This document shows positions 54,871-64,000 of a stretch of 64,000 nucleotides of DNA, one piece after another; positions within the stretch are counted from its first letter, which is position 1; the number at the start of each line of letters is the position of its first letter. The notes beneath the pieces were generated by a model. It was not told where the DNA came from. It saw only the letters and a list, made by a program, of their open reading frames with translations, and did no database searches. The position numbers and the translations under genes were made by a program. Source of the stretch: Akanthomyces muscarius (lineage: Eukaryota; Ascomycota; Sordariomycetes; Hypocreales; Cordycipitaceae); assembly GCF_028009165.1 (NCBI RefSeq), contig NC_079242.1:2542001-2606000 (forward strand), written 5' to 3'.

Positions 54871-55773
54871 GAAGCACTTGCAGCTGGGTGGCGACGCGAT
54901 GAATGAGACAGCCGAAAACGCTCTCGTCCCTTTTGCTGCAAAGCATACGATATTCCGACGGGCGTAATACAGGTGTATTATTTCGACTCTCTACTTGTAC
55001 ATACCAGTCTGTGAGCGCGCAAACGCAACAGACCACAAGCTACATTGTCTGACTCGGTGAGCCTCTTTCTGATCCTTCTTTCGGTTTGGCATAGCAAAGA
55101 CTCTTTGTGGGCCAGGGCAGCTGGTGGCATTTTCTTTTGACCAGAAAGCCGGAAAAGAGATATCCTATTGTAACATGGTGTAAGAGCCGCCGCAGTGTTG
55201 GAACGGAAGCCGCACCGCGCGACACGGTGAGGATAATTGGCCTATTGATTTCTCCTTATATATAGTGCAATCTACTCTTAATTTGGAACACCTAGAGCAG
55301 CCATGTCCAGCTACTGATCCTCTTCGTGAATTGTTTAGAGATATCGGGTGACCCACCAGTGGCAATCATGTCATTGTTGAGTGCCGATCATGTTGCCCAT
55401 TGCCGCCCATCTACCATTTTCTCTGGATCCTTCGTCTCAATAATTCTGTTCTACGATGGTACGAAAGCCGTGATCGTACACCCTGTGCGTATTTTGTCAA
55501 TCCTGTCGATTTCGGGTCTTACAAAAAACGCCGCAATCGGACGATATCCGAGTCAAGAGCTGAAGAGCCGGCCGGCTCCACACCGAGTAATTATGGTGAG
55601 CCGGTAATCACGACTATCGGACGAGGAAAAAAAAAACATTCACTCCTCGCAACCCCAAAAGAAAAAGGACAGCAAAGAGAGCCCGTCGTTCTTTGTCGCT
55701 CGAAGCTACGTAAACAGCCTTGGAAGTGGCCAGGGCTCAATTGAGCCTTCTTGAAGCTTTTCCATACAGGACA
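54871..55773. other. Intergenic region upstream of MFS permease
   Basis: Short frames only. On the minus strand at 55165-55365 a fragment reads CSRCSKLRVDC, the first half of a zinc-cluster pattern, but the second half is absent and no start or continuation is seen. No gene supported. Confidence 0.45.
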
Positions 55774-57565
55774 ATGGCTGGCAAAGGCGAAGACGGGACG
55801 GCGCGGAACCCTGTTGAGGACAATGCCCAGCTGGAGGCGCGTGCGGCGCAGGTCAACGAGCAGAAGCTCGTGCGCAAGCTGGATCTATATTTGATCCCGC
55901 TCATCATGATGCTGTACCTATTTAGCTTTCTTGATCGGTAAGCCTGTGCTGTTCCCTTGATAACCCCCGCCATCAGGGAAATCATGCGCTGGTCTCGTTG
56001 AGATCGGGCACGTCAGACCCTCGGGGTCCAAATTGCTGCGGATGGAAATCCTCATCGATGCTAACAAAGGCTGCAGCGTCAACATTGGAAATGCGCGCCT
56101 CTACAAGCTCGAGGAGGACCTCGGCCTCTCCTCGACGCAGTTCCAGATTGCCGTGTCCATCTTCTTCGTGCCCTACCTGCTCTTCGAGGTGCCGTCAAAC
56201 CTGGTGCTCAAGCTCTTCACCCCGCGCCGCTGGATCGCCGCCCTGGCCTTTTGCTGGGGCCTTGTGGCCACGCTGTCCGGGCTCGTCGACTCGTACGGCA
56301 GCCTGCTCGCCTGCCGCCTGATCCTGGGCGTCGTCGAGGCCGGCCTGTTCCCCGGCCTCAACGTCTACCTGACCTTTTTCTACACCAAACACGAGCTCGC
56401 GCGCCGCGTGGGCTACCTCTTCGTGAGCGCGGCGATTGCGGGTGCCGTCGGCGGCCTGCTGGCGTTTGGCATCGGGCACCTGGACGGCGCGCGGGGCATG
56501 AGCGGCTGGCGATGGATCCTGATTATCGAGGGCATCCCAAGCGCGGTGCTGGGCGTCGTGACGTACTTTTACCTGCCCAACGACGCGGCCACGGCGCATT
56601 TCCTGAACGACGGGGAGAGGGCGCTGATGGAGCTGCGGCACCAGAGGGAGTATGGCAATACAAAATCGAGCAGGGAGTTCAGCTTCCAGGATATGAATGC
56701 GGCGTTTAAAGACTGGAAGGTGTGGGCGTTTTGCGTGGCGCAGTTTGGTGTCGACACTATGCTCTACGGTAAGTCTGACACAAGGGGCTTGGACATGAAG
56801 TACGCTTGCTGATGATACTTTCTGGGATAGGCTATTCGACATTTTTGCCGACCATCATCAAGGGCCTGGGGAAGTGGACACCAGCGCAGGTGCAGCTGCT
56901 TACCATCCCGTGCTACTTTTTAGGTGCGAGTGCCTACATGGCCATTGCGACGGTGTCGGACAAGACGCAGAAGCGAGGCCTGTTCTGTGTCATCTTTGGC
57001 ATCCTCAGTGTGGTTGGATATGCGATACTGCTGTCCAATGTGTCTTCGGGCGTGCATTATTTCGCGTGCTTTCTGGTGGCGGCAGGACTCTACATTGTCG
57101 TTGGTCTGCCGTTGGCTTGGGTAAACTCCTGTCTGCAAAGGATGCAAATGAACTGCCGTGCTGACTTGTGGCTAGCTTCCCAACAACTCTCCTCGCTACG
57201 GCAAGCGAACGACTGCTACCGGCATGCAGCTCACAATAGGCAATGCGTCGGGCATCATGTCGTCGTTTATCTAGTACGTCGCCACACATTTTGCTCTGCT
57301 GCCAGCATGATTTTCTTTGTTATCGTTTTGCTAACGGGATGTTTGTAGCCCGACACTCGACGCCCCGCGCTTCATCCGTGGACACGCCGTGACGCTGTCC
57401 ATGGTGGCAATGGGCACATTGATCTACGGCCTGCTGTGGGTGTGGTACCGGCGCGAGAACCAGCGACGCGCCGCTGGTGCCTTGCAGGAAAAGTACCAGA
57501 ACTTGTCCGACGACGAGCTACGGGAGCTGGGCGACGAAAGTCCCCATTATACATACACGATATAA
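55774..57565 (+). CDS. MFS permease, anion:cation symporter family
   Basis: Five exons: 55774-55937, 56077-56768, 56831-57120, 57176-57273 and 57349-57565; 486 aa. Introns are 139, 62, 55 and 75 bp. The first helix ends MMLYLFSFLDRVNIGNARLY. Other ACS-family signatures are FEVPSNLVLKLFTPRRW, LGVVEAGLFPGLNVYLTFFY, MSGWRWILIIEG, FLPTIIKGLG and ATGMQLTIGNASGIMSSFIY. It is a plasma-membrane permease, substrate unknown; relatives move tartrate, nicotinate, pantothenate or allantoate. It shares the family but not the exon layout with the permease at 32760-34665. No enzyme of a catabolic pathway lies beside it. Confidence 0.88.
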
Positions 57566-58523
57566 ACAATACGACATTAGGCCTTGTAGATCTTTATGAC
57601 AAGAATCAAAAGTTTCCACATTATCCCTGAAGGCTGTAGCGTTGCATTGGGTCTTCGGTCGTATCACTAGCACCGCAACGGGTGTACTTGCGTCCAACGA
57701 TCCCCAATTGATGATTTCTTAGCACACGAAACTCCTGTTTCAATTGTCGGTCTTTCTTTGGGATATTTCACAGCCTGTACTGTTTTGTACTGGTAGGTCC
57801 CTTGTGGGGAAGCCGGCAAACCGGTTAGCGGTGTGGTGCTTGCGACTGGAATGTTTCTGTAACAAGCACTGTTGCCCCGTGCACAGCACCCATGCGCTCA
57901 TACCGTCTCTCCTTACGGCCATTGACTGAGAAATAGACCGATGGATGCGTGCGTGTGAAACAGAGGAATTGATCTACAATTAAAAAAGAAACGAGTTCAG
58001 CTGGCGATGCAGCGCCGGCGAACGAACCGAGTACATGGGCTCAGCAAAGTGATCCGAGTCCTTTCCTCGCAATGCAAAGAGTTGGCTTCTTAGAAAGGCA
58101 ACCCGTTGGTCGCAGGCTGGTACTTGGGCCGCACTACTGGCTGCTTCCGGGCGGTGACAGCGGAAGGAAACAAAATTGGGTGGAGGAGAGCTATGAGGTG
58201 TGGTTCTGAGACATTGGAGAATTCCAAGACAAATTTCTGGGCACGCTCTGGCTGCGTTCGGGGGACACTCTCTCATTTTGTCTCTCATTCTGGTCTTGTT
58301 TGAGGGGAAAGAAAAGCCAATCCGCCAAGTTAAAAGGGCAGGACGTTGCACTGCAGCCCTATCTTGCATTTTTCAGCCTTCTCCCACATCTTGGCTTTCC
58401 AACACCAAGTCTTCTAGAAAGCCAACCACACTACATTCTCACCACCACAATAATTTCCCCCTTTTGAGCTTGTAATTTTTTTTTTTTTTACAAATACTAT
58501 ACTCTTTCAATTCTCTTTAAAAA
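57566..58523. other. Intergenic region upstream of GPI-type small protein
   Basis: No gene supported. A T-tract lies at about 58478-58490, within the likely leader of the downstream gene. Confidence 0.45.
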
Positions 58524-58997
58524 ATGTCGAGACTGCTGCACATTGTTTTCCTCCTCGTCGCCGCCCTCGCCTTCTGCCTCACGGCTCAACAACTACACAA
58601 TGTCAACGACATGGTTGCGGCCCGCGGCCTTGACCGTCAACAACTTCAACAACGAGATACCAGCACCACATCCGGCTTCATCAAAGCCCAACGCCCAACA
58701 AGTGTGTGGGATGCACCGCCAGCCGCGCAAGCAGCGGAGACGTCGACAGCTGGCGACGAGGACGAGGACGAGGACGACGCCAGCATGAGCAGCCGCGATA
58801 CAAACGGCGGCAGTCTGACGGACGACGACGAGCTGCGTCCGACCAAAGTCAAGACGCCAGCGATTGAGACGGTGCTGCCCACCAATACTAAAGTGCCTGT
58901 GGCTGTGAGTGCGGCAAGCACGAGTCTGTCAGACCCTGGATTCCTCGCGCTGGTCGCGTCTCTGGGGCTGATGACGCTCGGGATGGCCCTCGTTTGA
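58524..58997 (+). CDS. Small secreted protein with C-terminal GPI-like anchor
   Basis: Single exon, 157 aa. N-terminal hydrophobic segment (residues 3-20) is a signal peptide. The middle is low complexity: Gln-rich, then a run of Glu/Asp, then Ser/Thr. The C-terminus ends in a 16-residue hydrophobic stretch (LALVASLGLMTLGMALV) preceded by Ser/Asp, the pattern of a GPI attachment signal. It is likely a cell wall or membrane-surface protein. I do not recognise a family; the acidic tract might bind cations. Confidence 0.6.
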   Translation: MSRLLHIVFLLVAALAFCLTAQQLHNVNDMVAARGLDRQQLQQRDTSTTSGFIKAQRPTSVWDAPPAAQAAETSTAGDEDEDEDDASMSSRDTNGGSLTDDDELRPTKVKTPAIETVLPTNTKVPVAVSAASTSLSDPGFLALVASLGLMTLGMALV

Positions 58998-59955
58998 GGA
59001 TCTGATTCTGTTTTCGAATTTCCACAATCTGGATTTGCGAAAAAAAAAAAAAAACACAACAAAACTATGCATGGGGACTAGCATCCTGCAAAGGGGGCGG
59101 CTTGCGCCGTCAGAAGCAAAAAAAGAAAGTGAGACATTCTGGGCCCTGCCCAAAGTTGTGCCTGCAGCTATTAGTCTCACAAGACGTGAGAAGCAACCAG
59201 CGCCAGAGGCATCTCATACCAGAAATAATTGAGCAAAAAAGGGGGCATAGTACCCCAGATGGTTAAAAAAAACGTGGCCACCTCTTTATTTCTCGTTTGC
59301 CTCTTCTTGCGTTGAGAGGAAGAATTCCAGTCCAGGATGTCTCAGATGAATCGGGGCGACTGCTGGTTGATGAGCGAAGGGAGAAAGCCCACGCTCCGAG
59401 GGACGACACATCCCGCATCTCTAAATGCACACTTACATTCTGTCTTGAGCGAGGCATCTTATTCTAGAGCGTTAGCATAGCATTTACTTGAAATTGAACA
59501 TTCAACACATTGCACCATTATGCCATGCTTTTCATGAGTGACGGCCCGGCTTTTCGCACTTGGGCGAGACATTCGGTAATAAGACTGCCCCGAGACCTCC
59601 GTGACGACAGTGACATTGCAGTGTCTGACTCTGATACGCTGATCGACTGGGATCAGCAACAGCACTTTGCCATCCAACCATGGCTGTACAATGCGCTCAA
59701 AAGACGCAGGGCGAATTTCACATTGGATCTGACTCGGTTGGAGCCAGACTGGCATTTGATTCAGAAACAGCTTTCATTCACGACCTAAACGAATCATGGC
59801 TGAACGGTACAGGGTCCGTTGTCTTGCTATCCATGTAAGTAACGGCACGCAAGGCCGGCTGCCAGGCTCACAGACGTTGATCAATTCACAACCGAAATGA
59901 AAAATATTAACAAAAATAAGATTGCTACATAGTTTCACGGAGATATTCTCGAGTC
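58998..59955. other. Intergenic region with an orphan open frame
   Basis: Holds a long A-tract near 59041-59054 and the low-confidence frame at 59525-59788 annotated separately. Between 59260 and 59460, open frames on both strands cannot be joined confidently. No recognised gene. Confidence 0.4.
59525..59788 (+). CDS. Orphan open frame, possible gene remnant
   Basis: An 87-codon frame from the ATG at 59525 reads protein-like (LPRDLRDDSDIAVSDSDTLI, then ALKRRRANFTLDLTRLEPDW) and has balanced composition, but no domain is recognised. An upstream open segment on the same strand near 59300-59460 might be an earlier exon, though no clear splice pair is visible. It may be a short orphan gene or a remnant; the evidence is only the frame itself. 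Confidence 0.22.
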   Translation: MLFMSDGPAFRTWARHSVIRLPRDLRDDSDIAVSDSDTLIDWDQQQHFAIQPWLYNALKRRRANFTLDLTRLEPDWHLIQKQLSFTT

Positions 59956-61260
59956 CTAGCCCAAAGTCTTGCCAAGCCAGGCAAACATGCTCCTCGACAG
60001 CTCCTGTAGCGCCGCCGTCTGGCAGTGATAGCCCGCCGTGCCTTGGAAACGATGCAGCGTGGCATTCGCGCCCAGGGCCTCCTTGACCTTGGCCGCCTGT
60101 CCGGGGAACGAGTTGTCGTACGCGGCATCGCCCACAAACACGGGCATATTGATCCTGTGCGCCACATCCCGCAGGTGATATGCCTTGCCCTGAGTGAAGA
60201 GCTCGGAGGGCGAGTGCGTGTAAAACGACCATAGGCCTTGGTCGATGCCCCAGGTCGCCATGGTCGACAGGGCTCCAGACTCACGCAGCGAGAAGACCTT
60301 TTCATCAAACGCAGTGTAGTTGCCTGCTTCGTAGAGCGCCATGACGTCGGCCGGAAACAGCGCCTGGAAGCCGTCGTACGTGTCCCAGACGCCGTCGATG
60401 AGAACCGCGGCCGATAGGCGAGGCTCAAAGGCGGCCGCGCGGGCCGCGAGGTACCCGCCAAAGGAGTTGCCGACGAGCACGAGACGGCTGGCGTCGACGC
60501 GGTCGGCCTTTTCGGCGAGCACGTAGTCGACGACGGGCGTGACGACGCGCTCCCAGTCCGGGATGAAGCCCACGTTTTGCGCGCGGCGCACAGTGCACTG
60601 CCCGGGCCCCTCGTACGTGATGCAGTTCCAGCCGCGGGCCAGCGCCGCGGCGACAAAGTAGTGGTACGAGTCCTCCTGCGCGGCGTCGAAGCCGTTGCCA
60701 ATCACGAGCGTCGGCCGCTTCTGGGGCGGCTCTTCCCCGTGGTCGTCATCGAAACCGTACCAGATGGCCTCGACGGTAAAGTTGGATCCGGCTGCGGGGA
60801 TGCGCACGCGGTGGTTCGGGAACGGCAGCGCCGCGCGGGCCTTGTCAAAGGCGGCCAGCTGCTCGGTCCAGTAGGCGTCAATGCGCGGGTCGCTCCAGTC
60901 GCGGTGCAGGTAGAAGTCGGCGCGGCGAAAGTAGTGCGCGGCCGAGAACCAGCTGTCGCGGACGTTGACCGGGTCGTACGCGCTGGCCGGGTCCTGCGCG
61001 AGGGCCTTGGTGTCGTTGGCGAGCTTGTGGAACTGCGCGCTGTACGACGCCATGTCCCCCGGGACGATGCTCTTGGCGGCGCCGAGCACCGGCCCAATGT
61101 CGGAGCCGCCGGTCAGGGCGTTGCCGAGGGCGATGAGAAACTGGAAGTTGAAGGTGCTGTCGGAGCTCAGCGGCAGCGTGGGCTCGTCTGTGGCGTTCTT
61201 GGCTGCCGCGGCAGGCTGCATGTACAGCAGCGCCGTTGTAAGTGCTCCCAGAAAGCGCAT
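59956..61260 (-). CDS. Secreted alpha/beta hydrolase, Ayg1/FrsA-like
   Basis: Single exon, 434 aa from the ATG at 61260. Residues 1-19 form a signal peptide. The alpha/beta hydrolase core has an ITYEGPGQ motif (about residues 214-221), typical of the Ayg1/FrsA branch, the nucleophile elbow VGNSFGGYLAA (Ser266), a late Asp in VFVGDAAYDNSFPGQ (Asp378 or 382) and His412 in GTAGYHCQ. Ayg1 in Aspergillus shortens a polyketide during melanin synthesis. The signal peptide here suggests an extracellular or cell-wall substrate instead. The gene is divergent from the zinc-cluster regulator, with 425 bp between start codons, so co-control is likely. A TATA-like ATAAATA lies about 131 bp upstream. Substrate unknown. 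Confidence 0.82.
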   Translation of the reverse strand: MRFLGALTTALLYMQPAAAAKNATDEPTLPLSSDSTFNFQFLIALGNALTGGSDIGPVLGAAKSIVPGDMASYSAQFHKLANDTKALAQDPASAYDPVNVRDSWFSAAHYFRRADFYLHRDWSDPRIDAYWTEQLAAFDKARAALPFPNHRVRIPAAGSNFTVEAIWYGFDDDHGEEPPQKRPTLVIGNGFDAAQEDSYHYFVAAALARGWNCITYEGPGQCTVRRAQNVGFIPDWERVVTPVVDYVLAEKADRVDASRLVLVGNSFGGYLAARAAAFEPRLSAAVLIDGVWDTYDGFQALFPADVMALYEAGNYTAFDEKVFSLRESGALSTMATWGIDQGLWSFYTHSPSELFTQGKAYHLRDVAHRINMPVFVGDAAYDNSFPGQAAKVKEALGANATLHRFQGTAGYHCQTAALQELSRSMFAWLGKTLG

Positions 61261-61685
61261 GCTTGGTGTTTTCAAAGAGAAAGAAGAGAGAAAGAAAAGG
61301 GTCTAGAGTTGGTGATGCGCTGCAAAAGATTGCCAAGGCAAATTGTTCTATACAAAAGAATTCATATCCAGACACTGCTCTCTTCCTGTCTATTTATGTT
61401 TTCGGCTTCTTCATACACGGATATACTTCAACAAACAACCATCACCGTTCGTCCCGAGGCCACTAAGCTGAATCGAGTACGCCTTTTGCGACGGAGCCTC
61501 ATGATTGGCCACGACAGCATCTTGCGCCCGGCTTCAGGCCGATGCGACGTACACTAATTATAACCAGACTCGCCGCTAGTTCAGCCTTGCGTCAGCAAGC
61601 CCAACTGTATGTTCTTAAATGACGTGGGCCACCCACTCGTCGCAAAAGCACATCTCCTTCTGGGAAATACTGTTCCATCATCGTC
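61261..61685. promoter_or_regulatory. Shared divergent promoter of hydrolase and regulator
   Basis: The 425 bp between two diverging start codons must hold both promoters. The layout suggests that the Zn2Cys6 regulator may act here, although I cannot identify a CGG-N-CCG pair with confidence. On the minus strand, the TATA-like ATAAATA is at 61391-61397. Confidence 0.45.
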
Positions 61686-63278
61686 ATGGTCAATCGCGGA
61701 CGGTCAAAGGGTTGCGTCACCTGTAAGCAACGACGGGTCAAATGCGACGAGACTCGACCCGAGTGCGGCCACTGTCGACGGCTAGGTCTGCGCTGTGGAG
61801 GGTACGAGACCAAGTGCGCCCGGCGCCTGAAGTTCAAGGACCAGAATCACAAATTTTTCAGCGAGAAATCCGAGCGCCAGCCTAGCCCGTCTCAAGCACT
61901 GGTGCCTGTATCTTGTCCGCGGACCATTGCCGACCCAGACAGTGCCGTCGCTTTCTACTTGGGGCAGTACGCTGGCAAGGGCCGAGAGACGGCGTCTGCG
62001 CGGGGATTCTTCGAGGTGCTCATTCCGACGTATAACGCGCAGCCGGAAAACTCGCCTCTTTCACTTGCCCTGCGCGCGACGGCGACAAAAGTGCTGTCCT
62101 TGTGGCGCCATGGCCCCAAGGGCCTCGCTTTGCCACAGACGGCGTACGCGGAAGCCGTAAGCCGCGTCCGCCAGGCTGTGCAAGACGATGTCGAGAGGCA
62201 GAATCCGGCCACGATCATGGCAATTGTTGCTCTGCAGCTATGCGAAAGCATCGCCGCCGTGTTCAATCTCCGCCCGGCGTCAAAGGTCCACCAGAGCGGT
62301 GCCGTGTCGTTGCTGCCATACCTAACAACGGGCAGTAACGCAAGCGCTGGAGAATATATTAGGCGATTCGTGGTTCATACGGAGATTGCCTCTGCGATAC
62401 GGGAGAAGAAGCCGCTGCCTGGCATGTTCATCACTTCCACCGCCCGTGGCAGCAACCCTAGTTCCGTCTTGGACGCCATCGGGGCAGAGGTGGCTCTCTT
62501 GCAAGCCAGCCATGCGCAGCTAGAGCAGCAAATTAAGGCCCCGGTCGAGCTTCAGTATATTCTCACAAACCAAATACAAGAAGCAAAGCGAATCGAGAAT
62601 AAACTCTTAACTTGGGAGCAGCTTGTGCCGGAGCATTGGAGGCCACTGAGGCTGCCCAGAAAAGAGTTTGATTCATCTATTTCAGCGTATCAGGATGTGT
62701 GCGAAGTTTACACGTCTTGCCAAATTGCAACAATTTGGAACCTCTGGCGCGTCCAAAGACTGATACTGGCGGCCGTTATTGCAGACTCGCATACCAGACT
62801 CCGAAATTACGACCTCAAGACTCCGAGTCAACAGGCCAACGAGACGGCAGCAGCCCAAGAGCTAGTCGACGGCATATGCTACAGTGTGCCATTCTATCTC
62901 GGCAATCGATGCAGGCCCATGTCCTTACGAGACTTCACGGATGCCTCTATACTTTACCCCAGTGGTACCGTGCTGCATCTCGACACGAGCCACATTATAG
63001 CCCAGGGCCCATGGAATATCCTGAGCCCGCTGAGCCGACTGCTGGCGCTCTTTTCCGACGGATCAGGACAGTCGATTGCGGTACTTCTCAGGACGGGCCA
63101 GATTACATGGATCAGAGAACAGTTTCTGCGAGTCACTATACTGCTCCACGTCGCGTTCGCGCACGGCAAGGGGTATTCGCCGGATAGCGGCTCATTGATT
63201 GCTCAATACACGGAAGAAGAGACGGAGAAGTTGATGAAACTGGTGAGGAGCGGACTAAGATTCACGAGTGGCTCCTAG
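61686..63278 (+). CDS. Zn(II)2Cys6 transcription factor with fungal-specific regulatory domain
   Basis: Single exon, 530 aa. The zinc cluster sits at the N-terminus (Cys10, 13, 20, 27, 30 and 37; C-X2-C-X6-C-X6-C-X2-C-X6-C) with SKGCVTCKQRRVKCDETRP. A helical region from about residue 85 to the end contains FEVLIPTYNAQPENSPLSLA, MAIVALQLCESIAAVFN and IATIWNLWRVQRLILAAVI, matching the 'fungal transcription factor domain' type. It lacks introns, unlike the regulator at 4531. It probably controls the neighbouring hydrolase gene through their shared promoter, an inference from position only. Confidence 0.85.
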   Translation: MVNRGRSKGCVTCKQRRVKCDETRPECGHCRRLGLRCGGYETKCARRLKFKDQNHKFFSEKSERQPSPSQALVPVSCPRTIADPDSAVAFYLGQYAGKGRETASARGFFEVLIPTYNAQPENSPLSLALRATATKVLSLWRHGPKGLALPQTAYAEAVSRVRQAVQDDVERQNPATIMAIVALQLCESIAAVFNLRPASKVHQSGAVSLLPYLTTGSNASAGEYIRRFVVHTEIASAIREKKPLPGMFITSTARGSNPSSVLDAIGAEVALLQASHAQLEQQIKAPVELQYILTNQIQEAKRIENKLLTWEQLVPEHWRPLRLPRKEFDSSISAYQDVCEVYTSCQIATIWNLWRVQRLILAAVIADSHTRLRNYDLKTPSQQANETAAAQELVDGICYSVPFYLGNRCRPMSLRDFTDASILYPSGTVLHLDTSHIIAQGPWNILSPLSRLLALFSDGSGQSIAVLLRTGQITWIREQFLRVTILLHVAFAHGKGYSPDSGSLIAQYTEEETEKLMKLVRSGLRFTSGS

Positions 63279-63438
63279 CTTGTGTTGGCCGTATCTGCGA
63301 GCAGCGACTTTGACTTGGGCCCCGGGGAGAGGCTTCGAAGAAGCGAGCCAAAGCAGCGTGCCAAGACGCGCCTCAGCAGCGAAGCTTTTTCGCCTTTTGG
63401 AGAGCAGCAATGCTGGATTTTGTTCATCTCACCCAAGT

Positions 63439-64000
63439 TCACCGGCCGTGACTGTTGCTGTCTTCCGTGCTGTACTCGGTTCTCGTAAACGTGATCACAC
63501 CATCGCCAGCGTCGCCGGGCCCCTGCGCCGTGTCTAAATCCATCGTTACCGGCTCGCCGCCGACTGCGGCAACAAAACGCGCGGTGAAGAACCGAGTCGC
63601 CAATGGGCTCTCGCCATCAGTAGTGACCTTTACGAGCCAGTAGTCGCCTGTGATACGCTCCAGCACAAAAGTGTGTCTGAATACCGCATGCGGCCGAGGT
63701 CCGACCAGAATCGGCTTGCCAGTGACCAGGTCGTATTCCTCTGTAAATGTAACGTCGCCCCAACCCTTATTTGTGTAGCTACCAACAAGCTGGCTCATGC
63801 TGAATGTCGATGGAAGCGGCGGCTCGGGGCGGTCCGAGAAAAACGTCTCGATGGCCTTTTCTCTCGTCATCACACTATCCCAGCTTTTCATCGATCTGTA
63901 TCTCTGACATTAGCAAGGCAATGAGTACTGGCGTATAATTTGTCGGTGTCAAAAGAACTGACGAGGGGAGGGAGGAAACCTGCATTTCTCTAATATTAAT
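63439..64000 (-). CDS. Possible beta-lactamase-related serine hydrolase, C-terminal part (5' truncated)
   Basis: Two exons visible: 63903-63439 and 64000-63980, which runs off the right edge. The 76 bp intron starts gtttcc and ends gtcag with a gctaatg branch. The joined frame reads NIREMQRYRSMKSWDSV across the junction. The remaining 150 residues form a beta-rich C-terminal domain (SQLVGSYTNKGWGDVTF, FVLERITGDYWLVKV) resembling the tail of fungal penicillin-binding/beta-lactamase-like proteins. The SxxK and YxN motifs that would settle it lie outside the window, so the family call is tentative. It is convergent with the zinc-cluster regulator. Confidence 0.45.

Noticed and set aside
55165..55365. 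Minus-strand fragment with half of a zinc-cluster Cys pattern
   Set aside because: Only C-X2-C-X6-C is present, the second half is absent and there is no start or continuing exon; likely chance.
60577..61557. Plus-strand frame opposite the alpha/beta hydrolase
   Set aside because: No domain; the opposing frame has a complete catalytic triad and signal peptide.

Overview
The window is nuclear DNA of a filamentous ascomycete (Pezizomycotina), most likely a sordariomycete and plausibly Hypocreales. Genes carry 45-140 bp introns with GT-AG (occasionally GC-AG) borders and CTAAC/CTGAC-like branch sites. Coding regions are GC-rich at third positions. The gene set (NoxB-type NADPH oxidase, Zn2Cys6 regulators, GT31, Ayg1-like hydrolase, secreted T2 RNase) is typical of filamentous fungi. 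The lineage call is inferred from protein families; no rDNA or mitochondrial marker is present. I see no tRNA, rRNA, CRISPR array, transposon or viral gene.

Layout, left to right. 0-10 kb: 3' end of a ubiquitin-specific protease, a type II membrane GT31 glycosyltransferase, a four-exon Zn2Cys6 regulator whose zinc cluster is split by a 545 bp GC-AG intron, and a Pro/Ser-rich hypothetical gene with a puzzling 3' end. 10-20 kb: a membrane-anchored multicopper oxidase, a secreted acid-phosphatase/phospholipase-C family enzyme, and a VIT/Ccc1-like metal transporter. 18.9-31 kb: a housekeeping block with COQ6, the complex I 49 kDa subunit, an M61 peptidase, SYS1, COA6 and the PIP5-kinase Mss4. 31-36.8 kb: a less GC-rich stretch with a nine-exon MFS permease and a hypothetical gene. 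36.8-50 kb: glutaryl-CoA dehydrogenase, a Ubc4/5-type E2, NoxB, a GNAT acetyltransferase, a small hypothetical gene and RNase T2. 50-64 kb: an accessory right end with a degenerate APH-fold kinase, a Mid2-like mucin membrane protein, a second MFS permease, a small GPI-type protein, a secreted Ayg1-like alpha/beta hydrolase divergent from a Zn2Cys6 regulator, and the 3' part of a possible beta-lactamase-related gene running off the edge.

Several genes converge on mitochondrial respiration: COQ6 makes ubiquinone, the 49 kDa subunit helps reduce it, glutaryl-CoA dehydrogenase feeds it through ETF, and COA6 helps build complex IV. Most of the rest is ordinary single-gene content. The best leads are the APH-fold protein lacking all three catalytic residues, the zinc cluster split by a long GC-AG intron, a gene with two open alternative 3' exon frames, the hydrolase/regulator pair at the right edge, and palindromic CTACCTA/TAGGTAG elements recurring between genes. 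I found no convincing previously undescribed multi-gene system.
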